This document shows positions 43,200-51,261 of a stretch of DNA of 64,000 nt, in pieces. Location: positions 1-64,000 of the forward strand of contig NZ_CANNBW010000019.1 of NCBI RefSeq assembly GCF_947502995.1, written 5' to 3'. Below the pieces are notes generated by a model. That model saw only the letters and a list, made by a program, of their open reading frames with translations. It was not told the DNA's origin and made no database searches. A program made the translations under genes and the position numbers. This DNA comes from an uncultured Tenacibaculum sp. (lineage in GTDB: Bacteria > Bacteroidota > Bacteroidia > Flavobacteriales > Flavobacteriaceae). How positions within the stretch are numbered: the stretch's first letter is position 1; each line of letters opens with the position of its first letter.

Positions 43200-44498
43200 T
43201 TTATCACTTTCAAATGAATATTTATTTTTCTGCTTAAATGGACGAATAATTAGTCTTGTTTCTCTGTCGAAACGTATATAATTATACATCCAGTTTAAAA
43301 ACACAACTGCTTTATTTCGAAAACCAATTAGTGAAAATAAGTGGACTATCATCCAAACGAACCAAGCAAAAACTCCTTGGAATTTCCATTTTGGTAAATC
43401 AACTACAGCTTTATTCCTACCAATAGTAGCCATTGAACCTTTGTCATTATACACAAAAGGTTTCATTTGTTTTCCTTTTTGTAATGCTAAAATATTTTTT
43501 GCTAATAAATTTCCTTGCTGAATAGCTGGTTGCGCCATCATTGGATGACCATAAGGAAAAGCTTCTGTATTCATACAAGCCACATCTCCAATGGCAAAAA
43601 TATTCTCATGAGAAGCAACTTTATTAAACTGATCCACTTTATATCTAGCTGCTCTTTCTACAACACATTCAGTATGCAAACCATCTATAGAAGCTCCTTT
43701 TACACCTGCAGCCCAAATTACTGTACTTGCCTTAAAATGATCTTCACCATTTGTAGTTACTGTATCTCCATCATAGTTTTGTACACGAAGACTTTTCCAT
43801 ACATCAACACCTAACTTAATTAAAAAATCTTCGGCTTTCTCTGAAGCTTGCGGACTCATACCTTTCAAAAGACAATCTGCACCTTGTATCAAATTGATTT
43901 TCATCAAACGGATATCTAAATCCGGATAATCTTTAGGTAGAATTTCTTTCTTCATTTCTGCTAATGCACCAGCTAATTCTACTCCAGTAGGTCCACCACC
44001 GACAATAACAAAATTCATTAACTTTTTTCGCTCCTCTAAATCAGAAGTCAATAAAGCTTCTTCAAAATTCTCTAGAATTAAACTTCTAATATTTAAAGAC
44101 TGAGGAATTGACTTCATTTCCATGGTATATTTTTCAATATTTTTGTTCCCAAAGAAATTAGTTGTAGAACCAGTAGCGATTACTAAATAATCGTAGTTTA
44201 AACTACCTATTGATGTTTTAACTTCATTCTTTTCTGCATCTATACCCGTAACTTCAGCCAATCGAAAATAGAAATTCTCGATATCGTTAAATCTTTTTCT
44301 TAGAGGAAAAGCAATGCTATCTGGTTCTAATCCTCCTGTAGCAACTTGATATAATAAAGGTTGAAATGTATGGTAATTATGTTTATCTAAAAGAACTACT
44401 TGTAATTCTTTATCTTCTAAACCTCTTGCAACGGCTAATCCAGCAAAACCTCCACCAATAATAACTACTCGTGGAAAGCTAGTTTGAGGTATATTCAT
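43197..44498 (-). CDS. Type II NADH dehydrogenase (NDH-2)
   Basis: 433 residues, FAD-dependent. Two Rossmann motifs are visible: VVIIGGGFAGLAVARGL (FAD) and FVIVGGGPTGVELAGALAE (NADH). NIFAIGDVACM and HPMMAQPAIQQGN form the FAD/quinone side. The C-terminal part (about 360-415, FQGVFAWFVWMIVHLFSLIGF) is a membrane-binding region, as in other NDH-2 enzymes. It oxidises NADH and reduces the menaquinone pool without proton pumping. Monocistronic. Confidence 0.92.
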   Translation of the reverse strand: MNIPQTSFPRVVIIGGGFAGLAVARGLEDKELQVVLLDKHNYHTFQPLLYQVATGGLEPDSIAFPLRKRFNDIENFYFRLAEVTGIDAEKNEVKTSIGSLNYDYLVIATGSTTNFFGNKNIEKYTMEMKSIPQSLNIRSLILENFEEALLTSDLEERKKLMNFVIVGGGPTGVELAGALAEMKKEILPKDYPDLDIRLMKINLIQGADCLLKGMSPQASEKAEDFLIKLGVDVWKSLRVQNYDGDTVTTNGEDHFKASTVIWAAGVKGASIDGLHTECVVERAARYKVDQFNKVASHENIFAIGDVACMNTEAFPYGHPMMAQPAIQQGNLLAKNILALQKGKQMKPFVYNDKGSMATIGRNKAVVDLPKWKFQGVFAWFVWMIVHLFSLIGFRNKAVVFLNWMYNYIRFDRETRLIIRPFKQKNKYSFESDK

Positions 44499-44705
44499 AT
44501 TGTAATTTTTATATCTATATAGATTCTAATAGCAAATTTAATTAAAACTTTTTGTTTAAAACTGTTATAATTTACGTAACAAAAACAGTATTAAGTTACT
44601 ATTAGTAACCTAAAACAAGATCTATTAAAAATTAGTCCATTTATACAGTTTTTAAACCAATAATTTTATAGTTTTGTTAAAGTAGAAGAATCATAACTTA
44701 GTTTT

Positions 44706-45134
44706 ATGTTTACTATTTTTAAGAAGAAGAAACAGAAATATTTTATCATTAATTGTAACACTGACAGTATTTTAGTAAATGGAACTCCACTTACTTTTCC
44801 TACTGAATTTGAAAATTTAGTTGAAATTTTTGGTGAACCTTCCAGAACAATAGATTCAAGTAGCAAATATGTTATTTGGGATGATTTTGGAGTATCTAGT
44901 AGTTTAAAAGACGACGATAAAATAGTCTCTATTAATGTTTATCAAAATATTAATACCAGTGAATATGTTCCTAAAAAACCATATAATGGAACACTTTTTT
45001 TCGAAGAAGAAGACATTACCTTTAATGAATTCAGTAAGATAGGACTTGGTAAAATAGCTATTCACAGATTAGGAAGCGAAAATGAAACTAGATTTGGCTT
45101 TAGTTTAGGAATCAATAACGATTATAAAGCTTAA
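44706..45134 (+). CDS. Conserved protein of unknown function
   Basis: 142 residues, no signal peptide or membrane segment. It starts with a basic stretch (FKKKKQKYF), then IINCNTDSILVNGTPLTFPT and FGEPSRTID, and ends in a GFSLGINNDYKA segment; likely beta-rich. I do not recognise the family. A TAGTTTTG -7 box (44669-44676) precedes it. Its stop overlaps the stop of the convergent XRE regulator by four bases. Confidence 0.6.
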   Translation: MFTIFKKKKQKYFIINCNTDSILVNGTPLTFPTEFENLVEIFGEPSRTIDSSSKYVIWDDFGVSSSLKDDDKIVSINVYQNINTSEYVPKKPYNGTLFFEEEDITFNEFSKIGLGKIAIHRLGSENETRFGFSLGINNDYKA

Positions 45135-45886
45135 CCTCTATTTTTAAGTTTCAGTAATTCTTTTTCTAAGAATAATAGTTTATTTTCAACCTCATCACCT
45201 ATTTCAGGCAAACGCTTTATAAAAGTGTATTTCGCTTGCCACAATTCTTTTATATCCGTTTTTGAAAAAATCTTTTCTTCAATATTTTTGTGTTCTGCTT
45301 TGAAAACCACTTTATCAGAAATAACGTAAATTTTTCTTAGTATAATTTCTTTTTCTAAAACAGCAACTACTATCTCTCCGTTTCCATAGCTCTCAAAATC
45401 TTCTTCAGCAACTTTTTCTGCGATGACAATATCTTTAGGATACAAACCTTTATCATGATCTGTCATTTCTAAATTTGTAACTGTAAATGCTCGTAAGACT
45501 TTATCAATTTCTATCGGCAAACTAATTACAGACAAATCATCTATAAAAGAAGGATTATTATAATGCTTACAATAACTCTCTATTTTTTTTTCGGAAACAT
45601 ACGGTACAGCAACAAAACTTTCTTTTTCATATTCACTATCATCTAAAATTAAGTCTTCTTTAAAACGTAACAATTCATTCACTGTTAAATCAGAAGTTAG
45701 CATACTATCAATTGAAATGCTAAAATAATTAGCAATTTTAATTATAGTTTCTATTTTAGGTTCACTTCTACCCTCTTCATAAGCTCCTAATGTAGCTCGC
45801 TTTAAATCAAACAATTCTGCAAAAGATTTCTGACTCAAACCTTTTACTCCTCTAATTTTTTTTATGTTTCTTCCAAAAAAAGACAT
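45131..45886 (-). CDS. XRE family regulator with S24/LexA-like sensor domain
   Basis: 251 residues. An N-terminal helix-turn-helix of Cro/C1 type (SQKSFAELFDLKRATLGAYEEGR) is followed by a C-terminal part resembling S24 peptidase/LexA domains (KGLYPKDIVIAEKVAEEDFE, GEIVVAVLEKEIILRKIYV). The serine of the catalytic GDSM box appears replaced (NLEM), so self-cleavage is unlikely and ligand or partner sensing more probable. It is divergent from the PspA-flotillin operon, and TTNGCTAA boxes lie in the shared 220-bp gap, so it probably controls itself and that operon. Confidence 0.75.
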   Translation of the reverse strand: MSFFGRNIKKIRGVKGLSQKSFAELFDLKRATLGAYEEGRSEPKIETIIKIANYFSISIDSMLTSDLTVNELLRFKEDLILDDSEYEKESFVAVPYVSEKKIESYCKHYNNPSFIDDLSVISLPIEIDKVLRAFTVTNLEMTDHDKGLYPKDIVIAEKVAEEDFESYGNGEIVVAVLEKEIILRKIYVISDKVVFKAEHKNIEEKIFSKTDIKELWQAKYTFIKRLPEIGDEVENKLLFLEKELLKLKNRG

Positions 45887-45889
45887 GTT

Positions 45890-45970
45890 TTGCTAATTTT
45901 ATTTGCAAATATTAAAATATTTTGTATCTTTACACTAACAATATTAGCTAATAAAAACGAATATTGCTAA
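45890..45970. promoter_or_regulatory. Cluster of TTNGCTAA operator-like boxes
   Basis: TTGCTAA at 45890-45896, the palindrome TTAGCTAA at 45944-45951 and TTGCTAA at 45964-45970 flank the promoter at 45902-45932. A further TTGCTAA at 46107-46113 overlaps the first start codon of the operon. The first box is four bases from the regulator's own start codon. Binding is inferred. Confidence 0.5.
45902..45932 (+). promoter_or_regulatory. Promoter of the PspA-flotillin operon
   Basis: TTTG (45902-45905) and TATCTTTA (45925-45932, one mismatch) are separated by exactly 19 nt, the Bacteroidota spacing. Transcription would start near 45938, giving a leader of about 175 nt. Confidence 0.6.
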
Positions 45971-46013
45971 TTTTTCTAGAAAAAAAGGTCGCTAAACTAT
46001 TAACTATTTTATT

Positions 46014-46070
46014 ATGATTCTATTAACTTTACACTTTGTAGTATTGTTGGCATCCACAATATTACCTTAA
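46014..46070 (+). CDS. Possible 18-residue hydrophobic leader peptide
   Basis: ATG to TAA encodes MILLTLHFVVLLASTILP, in the leader of the PspA-flotillin operon. GTAGTATTGT (46038-46047) can pair with ACAATATTAC (46056-46065), a hairpin inside the frame. The sequence before its start (CTAAACTATTAACTAT) recurs 90 bp later before the first full gene. It may be a regulatory leader; chance is not excluded at this length. Confidence 0.3.
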   Translation: MILLTLHFVVLLASTILP

Positions 46071-46112
46071 AGAAGATCAATCACTAAACTATTTAACTAT
46101 AACCAATTGCTA

Positions 46113-46508
46113 ATGAACATTCACTTTAATAAAACGAAAAACTTTTTATTAGAATTAAACTTTACAATTAGTAAAGAGATCGAATCTGATGGGATTTTTG
46201 TTATTGAAAAAGAGAATTTTGGAATAAAAAACTTAATTATTGGTGTTGCTTATCCTATACTAGTCATGGAACAATTCATTTTTAAAGCAACGCAACCAAA
46301 TGAAGCAATGTTTAAAGCATTACTTCAAAAAAATAGAGATATAATTCATGGAGCTTTTGTGCTTGATGAAACAGGTGAACGTGTCATTTTTAGAGACACA
46401 TTACAATTAGAAAACTTAGATATTAATGAATTAGAAGCCAGTTTAAACTCTTTAAGTTTGTTACTTAGCGAATACTCTGAGCAAATCATTAATTTCTCAA
46501 AATATTAG
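46113..46508 (+). CDS. YbjN-like / type III secretion chaperone-fold protein
   Basis: 131 residues from ATG 46113 (an in-frame TTG six bases earlier is less likely). FLLELNFTISKEIESDGIFVIEKE, then LIIGVAYPILVMEQFI and ALLQKNRDIIHGAFVLDETGE, fit the YbjN/Tir-chaperone-like fold, which is often annotated molecular chaperone Tir in Bacteroidota next to PspA. It probably acts as a protein-binding adaptor in the cytoplasm. First full gene of the operon, five bases before pspA. Confidence 0.6.
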   Translation: MNIHFNKTKNFLLELNFTISKEIESDGIFVIEKENFGIKNLIIGVAYPILVMEQFIFKATQPNEAMFKALLQKNRDIIHGAFVLDETGERVIFRDTLQLENLDINELEASLNSLSLLLSEYSEQIINFSKY

Positions 46509-46513
46509 AAATT

Positions 46514-47218
46514 ATGAATTTTTTTAAACGACTTTTTAAAATAGGACAAGCAGAAGCAAATGCTGCCATAGATAACATGGAAGATCCTATTAAAATGACG
46601 GAACAAGGTATTCGCGATTTGCGTGTTGATCTTGAAAAATCTCTCGAATCTTTAGCACAAGTGAAAGCTCTTGCTATTAGAGCTAAAAATGACATTGAAG
46701 AATTTACAGCTAAAGCTAATGATTACGAACAAAAAGCCATGCTAGTACTTACTAAGGCTAAAAATGGTGAATTAGAGTTCAATGAAGCAGATGATTTAGC
46801 TAAACAAGCTTTACTAAAAAAACAAGAAATACATTTGCAAATAGAAAATGCAAAAAATGAAGCTACCAGCTTTGACAATTCTGTTGCTCAATTAGAAGGA
46901 AATGTTCAAGAAATTAAAGGAACAATAAGCAAATGGGAAAACGAATTAAAAACCCTTAAAGCTCGTGTTAAAGTTTCTAAAGCAACAAAAAACTTGAACA
47001 AACAAATGGCTGAGATGGATAGCTCTGGGACGGTTACTATGTTAGAACGTATGAAAGAAAAAGTACAACAAGAAGAAGCTTTAGCTGAAGCCTATGGAGA
47101 TTTGTCTAAATCATCGAAAACTGTAGATCAAAAATTAAACGAACTTACTGATACTAAAAATAAAACTGCTGAAGATAATTTGGCTCAACTAAAAAAACAA
47201 TTAGGTTTTGATGATTAA
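46514..47218 (+). CDS. PspA/IM30 family membrane-stress protein
   Basis: 234 residues, nearly all helical coiled coil. The N-terminal NFFKRLFKIGQAEANAAIDNMEDP is the amphipathic, membrane-binding helix followed by the family's conserved DP turn; MLERMKEKVQQEEALAEAYGDL near the C-terminus is also typical. PspA/Vipp1 proteins are bacterial ESCRT-III relatives that polymerise on damaged membranes. Linked genes (flotillin, YqiJ-like, AAA ATPase) suggest a membrane-repair or remodelling complex. The C-terminus overlaps the next frame. Confidence 0.9.
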   Translation: MNFFKRLFKIGQAEANAAIDNMEDPIKMTEQGIRDLRVDLEKSLESLAQVKALAIRAKNDIEEFTAKANDYEQKAMLVLTKAKNGELEFNEADDLAKQALLKKQEIHLQIENAKNEATSFDNSVAQLEGNVQEIKGTISKWENELKTLKARVKVSKATKNLNKQMAEMDSSGTVTMLERMKEKVQQEEALAEAYGDLSKSSKTVDQKLNELTDTKNKTAEDNLAQLKKQLGFDD

Positions 47219-47243
47219 ATTCTTCTGCCACAAACTAAAAACT

Positions 47244-47606
47244 ATGAAAACAAAAATTATATTAATTACCATTCTTTCTTTATTAACTTTTACTTCTTAT
47301 AGTCAAAATTCTAAAGAAAAAGAGCCTAAGTCTACGACTACAAATTTTGAACTTAAGACATCAAGTATAGAAAAGTTACAAACTTTTAATTGGAACACTT
47401 TAAAAGAAATGTTTAAAGAAAATGAAGATGATCAAGAAATTACAATTGGATTTATTTATGAAAATAAAGCTCAAATAGACGATTCAAAAGTTAAAATTGA
47501 TAATTTTGAAATTAAATTGTCAGGAAAAACTTCTGATTTAGATAAAATGACAAAAAGATTAAAGAAATCATTTGATAAATTAGAGGAATTGAAAAACAAA
47601 AACTAA
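47244..47606 (+). CDS. Small exported protein of the PspA-flotillin operon
   Basis: 120 residues from ATG 47244 with signal peptide MKTKIILITILSLLTFTSYSQ; an earlier in-frame ATG at 47208 overlaps pspA and gives no sensible leader. The mature part is acidic then helical (SSIEKLQTFNWNTLKEMFKENEDDQEITIGF; KMTKRLKKSFDKLEEL). Not recognised. Its location in the operon suggests an outer-face partner of the PspA-flotillin system. Confidence 0.65.
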   Translation: MKTKIILITILSLLTFTSYSQNSKEKEPKSTTTNFELKTSSIEKLQTFNWNTLKEMFKENEDDQEITIGFIYENKAQIDDSKVKIDNFEIKLSGKTSDLDKMTKRLKKSFDKLEELKNKN

Positions 47607-47625
47607 CACATATTACTAACTAGCT

Positions 47626-48378
47626 ATGACATTAACCGACATTGTATTTTCCGATGTAAACATTACTTTAACCATACTGCTTATATTATTATTGACATAT
47701 TGGTTATTCACTATGATTTCTGGAATAGACTTCGATTTAGATGTAGATATTGACATTGATATCGATGTAGATACAGATGTTGACATTGACGTTGATTCAA
47801 GTGTAGGCACAGGTGTAGAAGCTAGTGATATTGATTTTCATGATGTATCCAATACTGAAGTTAATCAAGAAGATATAGTTGGAAAGAGGAAGAAACCTTT
47901 GAAATGGTGGCAAGTTTTACTAATATATTTCAATTTTGTTGGTTTACCATTCATGTTTACTTTTACTTCATGGATTTTCCTATGGTGGCTTATAACAACT
48001 TTAGGTACAACAATTACTCATAGCTACAATAGCACTTTTGGCTTCATTATAATGTTAGGAAGTTTTTTCCCTTCACTATTTGTCACAAAAATCTTCACTA
48101 CTCCTTTTAAAGCATTTTTTAAAAATCTTAATCAGGATGGAGATAAACCTACTGAAATTATTGGTAGAAAAGGGGTAAGTTTATCGAAAATTTCAGATAA
48201 TAAACTTGGAAGAGCTGAAATCAAAGCTGATGGAAATATATTAAACATTAATATAAAATCTTTAGATGGAAAAGAAATACATTACAATTCTCAGATATTA
48301 ATCATCAAACAAAGTAATGATAAATTATTCTACTATGCTCAAGAATATAAAACAAATAGCATAGACATAAACTTTTAA
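47626..48378 (+). CDS. YqiJ-like OB-fold membrane protein with alternating-aspartate segment
   Basis: 250 residues. A membrane helix (about 12-32) is followed by residues 35-57, in which every second residue is Asp (12 in all; for example DVDIDIDIDVDTDVDIDVD). Two or three further helices lie at about 93-128 and 137-158, and a C-terminal OB-fold-like domain at about 172-250 (IIGRKGVSLSKISDNKLGRAEIKADG). This layout is like NfeD/YqiJ proteins, which pair with flotillins (as yqiJ-yqiK in E. coli). The flotillin gene follows 47 bp later. The Asp run may bind cations. Confidence 0.75.
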   Translation: MTLTDIVFSDVNITLTILLILLLTYWLFTMISGIDFDLDVDIDIDIDVDTDVDIDVDSSVGTGVEASDIDFHDVSNTEVNQEDIVGKRKKPLKWWQVLLIYFNFVGLPFMFTFTSWIFLWWLITTLGTTITHSYNSTFGFIIMLGSFFPSLFVTKIFTTPFKAFFKNLNQDGDKPTEIIGRKGVSLSKISDNKLGRAEIKADGNILNINIKSLDGKEIHYNSQILIIKQSNDKLFYYAQEYKTNSIDINF

Positions 48379-48425
48379 AAATTAAATTTACAACAAATAA
48401 AAATCAATAAAACTAATTAATTACT

Positions 48426-50495
48426 ATGACAGATTCAATTATTCAACTTTTAAGTATTGGACTAGGTATAGCCGTATTCATTGTTATTGTCTACTTTGCT
48501 ATTATAGCAATGTTTTACAAAAAAGTACCACAAGGTGAAGCTTTAGTTCGTACAGGATTTAAAGGAACACAAGTAGCTACTGATAGTGGTATGTATGTCG
48601 TACCTGTTTTTCATCGTGTTGAAATTATGGATATTTCTGTAAAGAAAATTCAAATTGAACGTATCGGTGACGATGGACTTGTTTGTAAAGATAATATGCG
48701 TGCAGATATTAAAGTAGCTTTCTTTGTTCGTGTTAACAATGAAGTTGAGTACATTAAAGCAGTAGCGCAAACTATTGGATGCGAAAGAGCATCTGATATT
48801 GAAACATTAGAGGAATTATTTGAAGCTAAATTCTCTGAAGCTTTAAAAACAGTGGGTAAAAAGTTTAATTTTACTGAATTATATGAAGCTAGACGTGAAT
48901 TTAGAGATGAAATTGTTGATATTATTGGTACAGATTTAAACGGATATACTTTAGAAGATTGTGCTATTGATTATTTAGAACAAACTCCTGTTAGTTTTTT
49001 GAAACCTGATAATATTTTAGATGCAGAAGGTATCAAGAAAATTACTGAATTAACAGCAGCACAAAATATCCAAGCGAACTTAATTAAAAGAGACGAAGAA
49101 AAAGTAATTCGTAAACAAGATGTGGAAGCTCGTGAAGCAATCTTGGAATTAGATAAGCAATTAGCTGAAAAAGAAGAACAACAAAAACGTGAAATTGCAA
49201 ATATTAAAGCTCGTGAGGAAGCAGAAACTTTAAAAGTAGCTGAAGAAGAGCGTTTAAAATCTGAAAGTGCTAGAATCGCAACTGAAGAAAAATTACAAGT
49301 AGCAGAAGAAAACAAACAACGTCAAGTTATTGTTGCAGAGAAAAATAAATTACGTACAGATGCAGTAGAAGCTGAAAGAGTAGAAAAAGACAGAATGTTA
49401 GAAGCTACAGAAAGAGAGCGTATTGTAACTTTAGCACAAATAGAAAAAGAAAAAGTTGTTGAAGTAGAAAAGAAAAACATTCAAGATGTTATTCGTGATC
49501 GCGTAATGTTAGAGAAAGGTGTGGTTGAAGAGCAAGAAAACATGAAAGATATCGAAGCTTTCAAAACTGCAGATCGTGAGAAACAAGTCAAAATTACTAT
49601 TGCTGAAGCTAACGCAGAAGAAGCATTAATTAGAACAATTAAGCAAGCTGAAGCTCAAAAAGAAGCTGCGAAGCAAAAAGCTGAAGAAATTAATATTGAA
49701 GCTCAAGCTCAAAAAGAAGCTAGTGAAAAAGAAGCAGAAGCTCGTAAAACATTAGCAGAAGCAAAAGCTAAAGAAGAAGCTACAATTGGTATGTCTGAAG
49801 CACAAGTGATGCATGCAAAAGCAGATGCAAATGAGCGTCAAGGATTAGTAGAAGCTACAATTATTGAGAAAAAAGCTAAAGCTGAAGCCGCTGGAATTTT
49901 AGCTAAAGCTGAAGCTATTAAAGAAGAAGGTTTAGCTGAAGCGCAAGTAATTAAAGAAAAAGCAATTGCAGATGCTGCTGGTATCGAAGAGAAAGCCGAA
50001 GCAATGAAGAAATTAGACGGTGTTGGTAAAGAGCACGAAGAGTTCAAGTTACGTTTAGAGAAAGAATTACAAGTAGACTTAGCTCAAATTCAAATCCAGA
50101 AAGATATCGCAGATGCACAAGCACAAGTTATTGGTGATGCATTAAGAGCTGCTAATATTGATATCGTTGGTGGAGAAACAATGTTCTTCGATCAAATTAT
50201 TGGACAGATTACTAAAGCTAAAGGAATCGATAGATTAGTTCAACACAGTGATAACATTCAAGATGTAAAAGATGCTATTTTAGGTAGTGATGATGTTAAA
50301 GGAAACTTATTAGAAAAAGTCAAAGATTTCGCTAACAAATACGGAATCTCCTCTGAAGACATCAAAAACTTAACTGTAGCAAATCTTTTAATGGACTTAA
50401 AAGATAGAGCAAACACTTCTGATGAAGAAGGATTATTCAGTAATCTTTTCAACCTTGCTAAAGGATTAGGGTTATCTGATAAGAAATTATCTTAA
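48426..50495 (+). CDS. Flotillin family protein (YqiK-like)
   Basis: 689 residues. A membrane helix (about 7-29) is followed by an SPFH/band 7 domain (about 33-195; KVPQGEALVRTGFKGTQVATDSGMY) and a very long Ala/Glu/Lys-rich coiled coil (about 200-570, many EAxAKAEA repeats) with a C-terminal part typical of flotillins (DIAQAQ-type and VGGETMFFDQIIGQI). Flotillins assemble large membrane-associated cages and order microdomains. Neighbours suggest it works with the YqiJ-like protein and PspA. The operon is interrupted after it by palindromic repeats. Confidence 0.9.
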   Translation: MTDSIIQLLSIGLGIAVFIVIVYFAIIAMFYKKVPQGEALVRTGFKGTQVATDSGMYVVPVFHRVEIMDISVKKIQIERIGDDGLVCKDNMRADIKVAFFVRVNNEVEYIKAVAQTIGCERASDIETLEELFEAKFSEALKTVGKKFNFTELYEARREFRDEIVDIIGTDLNGYTLEDCAIDYLEQTPVSFLKPDNILDAEGIKKITELTAAQNIQANLIKRDEEKVIRKQDVEAREAILELDKQLAEKEEQQKREIANIKAREEAETLKVAEEERLKSESARIATEEKLQVAEENKQRQVIVAEKNKLRTDAVEAERVEKDRMLEATERERIVTLAQIEKEKVVEVEKKNIQDVIRDRVMLEKGVVEEQENMKDIEAFKTADREKQVKITIAEANAEEALIRTIKQAEAQKEAAKQKAEEINIEAQAQKEASEKEAEARKTLAEAKAKEEATIGMSEAQVMHAKADANERQGLVEATIIEKKAKAEAAGILAKAEAIKEEGLAEAQVIKEKAIADAAGIEEKAEAMKKLDGVGKEHEEFKLRLEKELQVDLAQIQIQKDIADAQAQVIGDALRAANIDIVGGETMFFDQIIGQITKAKGIDRLVQHSDNIQDVKDAILGSDDVKGNLLEKVKDFANKYGISSEDIKNLTVANLLMDLKDRANTSDEEGLFSNLFNLAKGLGLSDKKLS

Positions 50496-50510
50496 CATAA
50501 AAATATAAAT

Positions 50511-50637
50511 GTCAGTTCGAGTGATTTTATAGAGTGACAACGAAATAAAATTGTATCGAGAACAATTCAACTAACGAAAACTTCTCGATAAAAAATTATT
50601 CTTCATTCCATTCCGAATAATTTCACTCGAAGTGACA
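50511..50637. repeat. Palindromic repeat, copy 1
   Basis: 127 bp with ends TGTCAGTTCGAGTGA and TCACTCGAAGTGACA (14 of 15 complementary) and inner arms TATCGAGAA (50555-50563) and TTCTCGATA (50582-50590), so the whole forms one long imperfect hairpin. It lies 15 bp after the flotillin stop and is followed by AATAAAAGTTCAAAA, a tail shared with copy 2. Confidence 0.85.
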
Positions 50638-50656
50638 ATAAAAGTTCAAAAAAGTT

Positions 50657-50947
50657 ATGACAGTTTACTATGTTTATATTTTGCAATGTTCTGATAAAAC
50701 ATATTACACTGGAGTAACTTCAAATCTTAATCAAAGACTTTTAGAACACTCAAAAGGATTACATAAAGGTAGTTATACTTATTTTAGAAGACCAATACAA
50801 TTAGTTTACTATTGTGAATTCACGAATATTGAAATAGCAATAGAAAAAGAAAAACAAATTAAGAAATGGTCTAAAGTCAAAAAAGAAGCTTTAATAAATA
50901 ATCAATATGAATTACTACCTAATTTAGCAAAAAAGAAATTTGATTAA
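50657..50947 (+). CDS. GIY-YIG nuclease (UPF0213-like) bracketed by palindromic repeats
   Basis: 96 residues. YYVYILQCSDKTYYTGVTSNLNQRLLEH holds the GIY-YIG core (VYI and YTG variants, then the catalytic-type arginine in NQRLLEH), and EIAIEKEKQIKKWSKVKKEALI holds the conserved glutamate. This small stand-alone family is frequent in Bacteroidota and has no firm function. It lies between palindromic repeat copies 1 and 2, in the gap between flotillin and ATPase genes that otherwise look like one operon. The nuclease may act on the hairpins; that is inference. Confidence 0.88.
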   Translation: MTVYYVYILQCSDKTYYTGVTSNLNQRLLEHSKGLHKGSYTYFRRPIQLVYYCEFTNIEIAIEKEKQIKKWSKVKKEALINNQYELLPNLAKKKFD

Positions 50948-50956
50948 AATACCAAA

Positions 50957-51088
50957 TGTCAGTTCGAGTGATTTTTTATGAAGTGATAACGGAATAAAAA
51001 ATTGTATCGAGAACAGTTTCAATAACAATAACTTCTCGATACAAAATTATGCTCCATTACATTACACATAATTTCACTCGAAGTGACA
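50957..51088. repeat. Palindromic repeat, copy 2
   Basis: 132 bp, closely related to copy 1: same ends (TGTCAGTTCGAGTGA, TCACTCGAAGTGACA) and inner arms TGTATCGAGAA and TTCTCGATACA (51003-51043). It starts nine bases after the GIY-YIG stop; the shared tail AATAAAGTTCAAAA follows. Confidence 0.85.
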
Positions 51089-51107
51089 ATAAAGTTCAAA
51101 ACAAAAA

Positions 51108-51236
51108 TGTTGATTCAAGTGATTCTTGCGAAGTGATAACAAAGTAAAATCGTATCGAGAAAAATTCAACTAATGAAAACTTCTCGAAACTAAATTATTC
51201 TTCTTTTTCACTCAAATAATTTCACTCGAAGTGACA
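51108..51236. repeat. Palindromic repeat, copy 3 (diverged)
   Basis: 129 bp. The right end TCACTCGAAGTGACA is intact; the left end is degraded (TGTTGATTCAAGTGA), and inner arms are TATCGAGAA (51153-51161) and TTCTCGA (51181-51187). It ends 25 bp before the ATPase start codon, so its hairpin would be in the leader of that gene. Confidence 0.8.
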
Positions 51237-51261
51237 TCAAAGAATTGACACAAAAAAATAC

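Noticed and set aside
47616..47810. Ser-rich minus-strand frame with Ser-X repeats
   Set aside because: It is the complement of the alternating-Asp segment in the YqiJ-like gene.
50511..51236. CRISPR array
   Set aside because: Units are long palindromes of about 130 bp, not short repeats with even unique spacers, and no cas gene is near.
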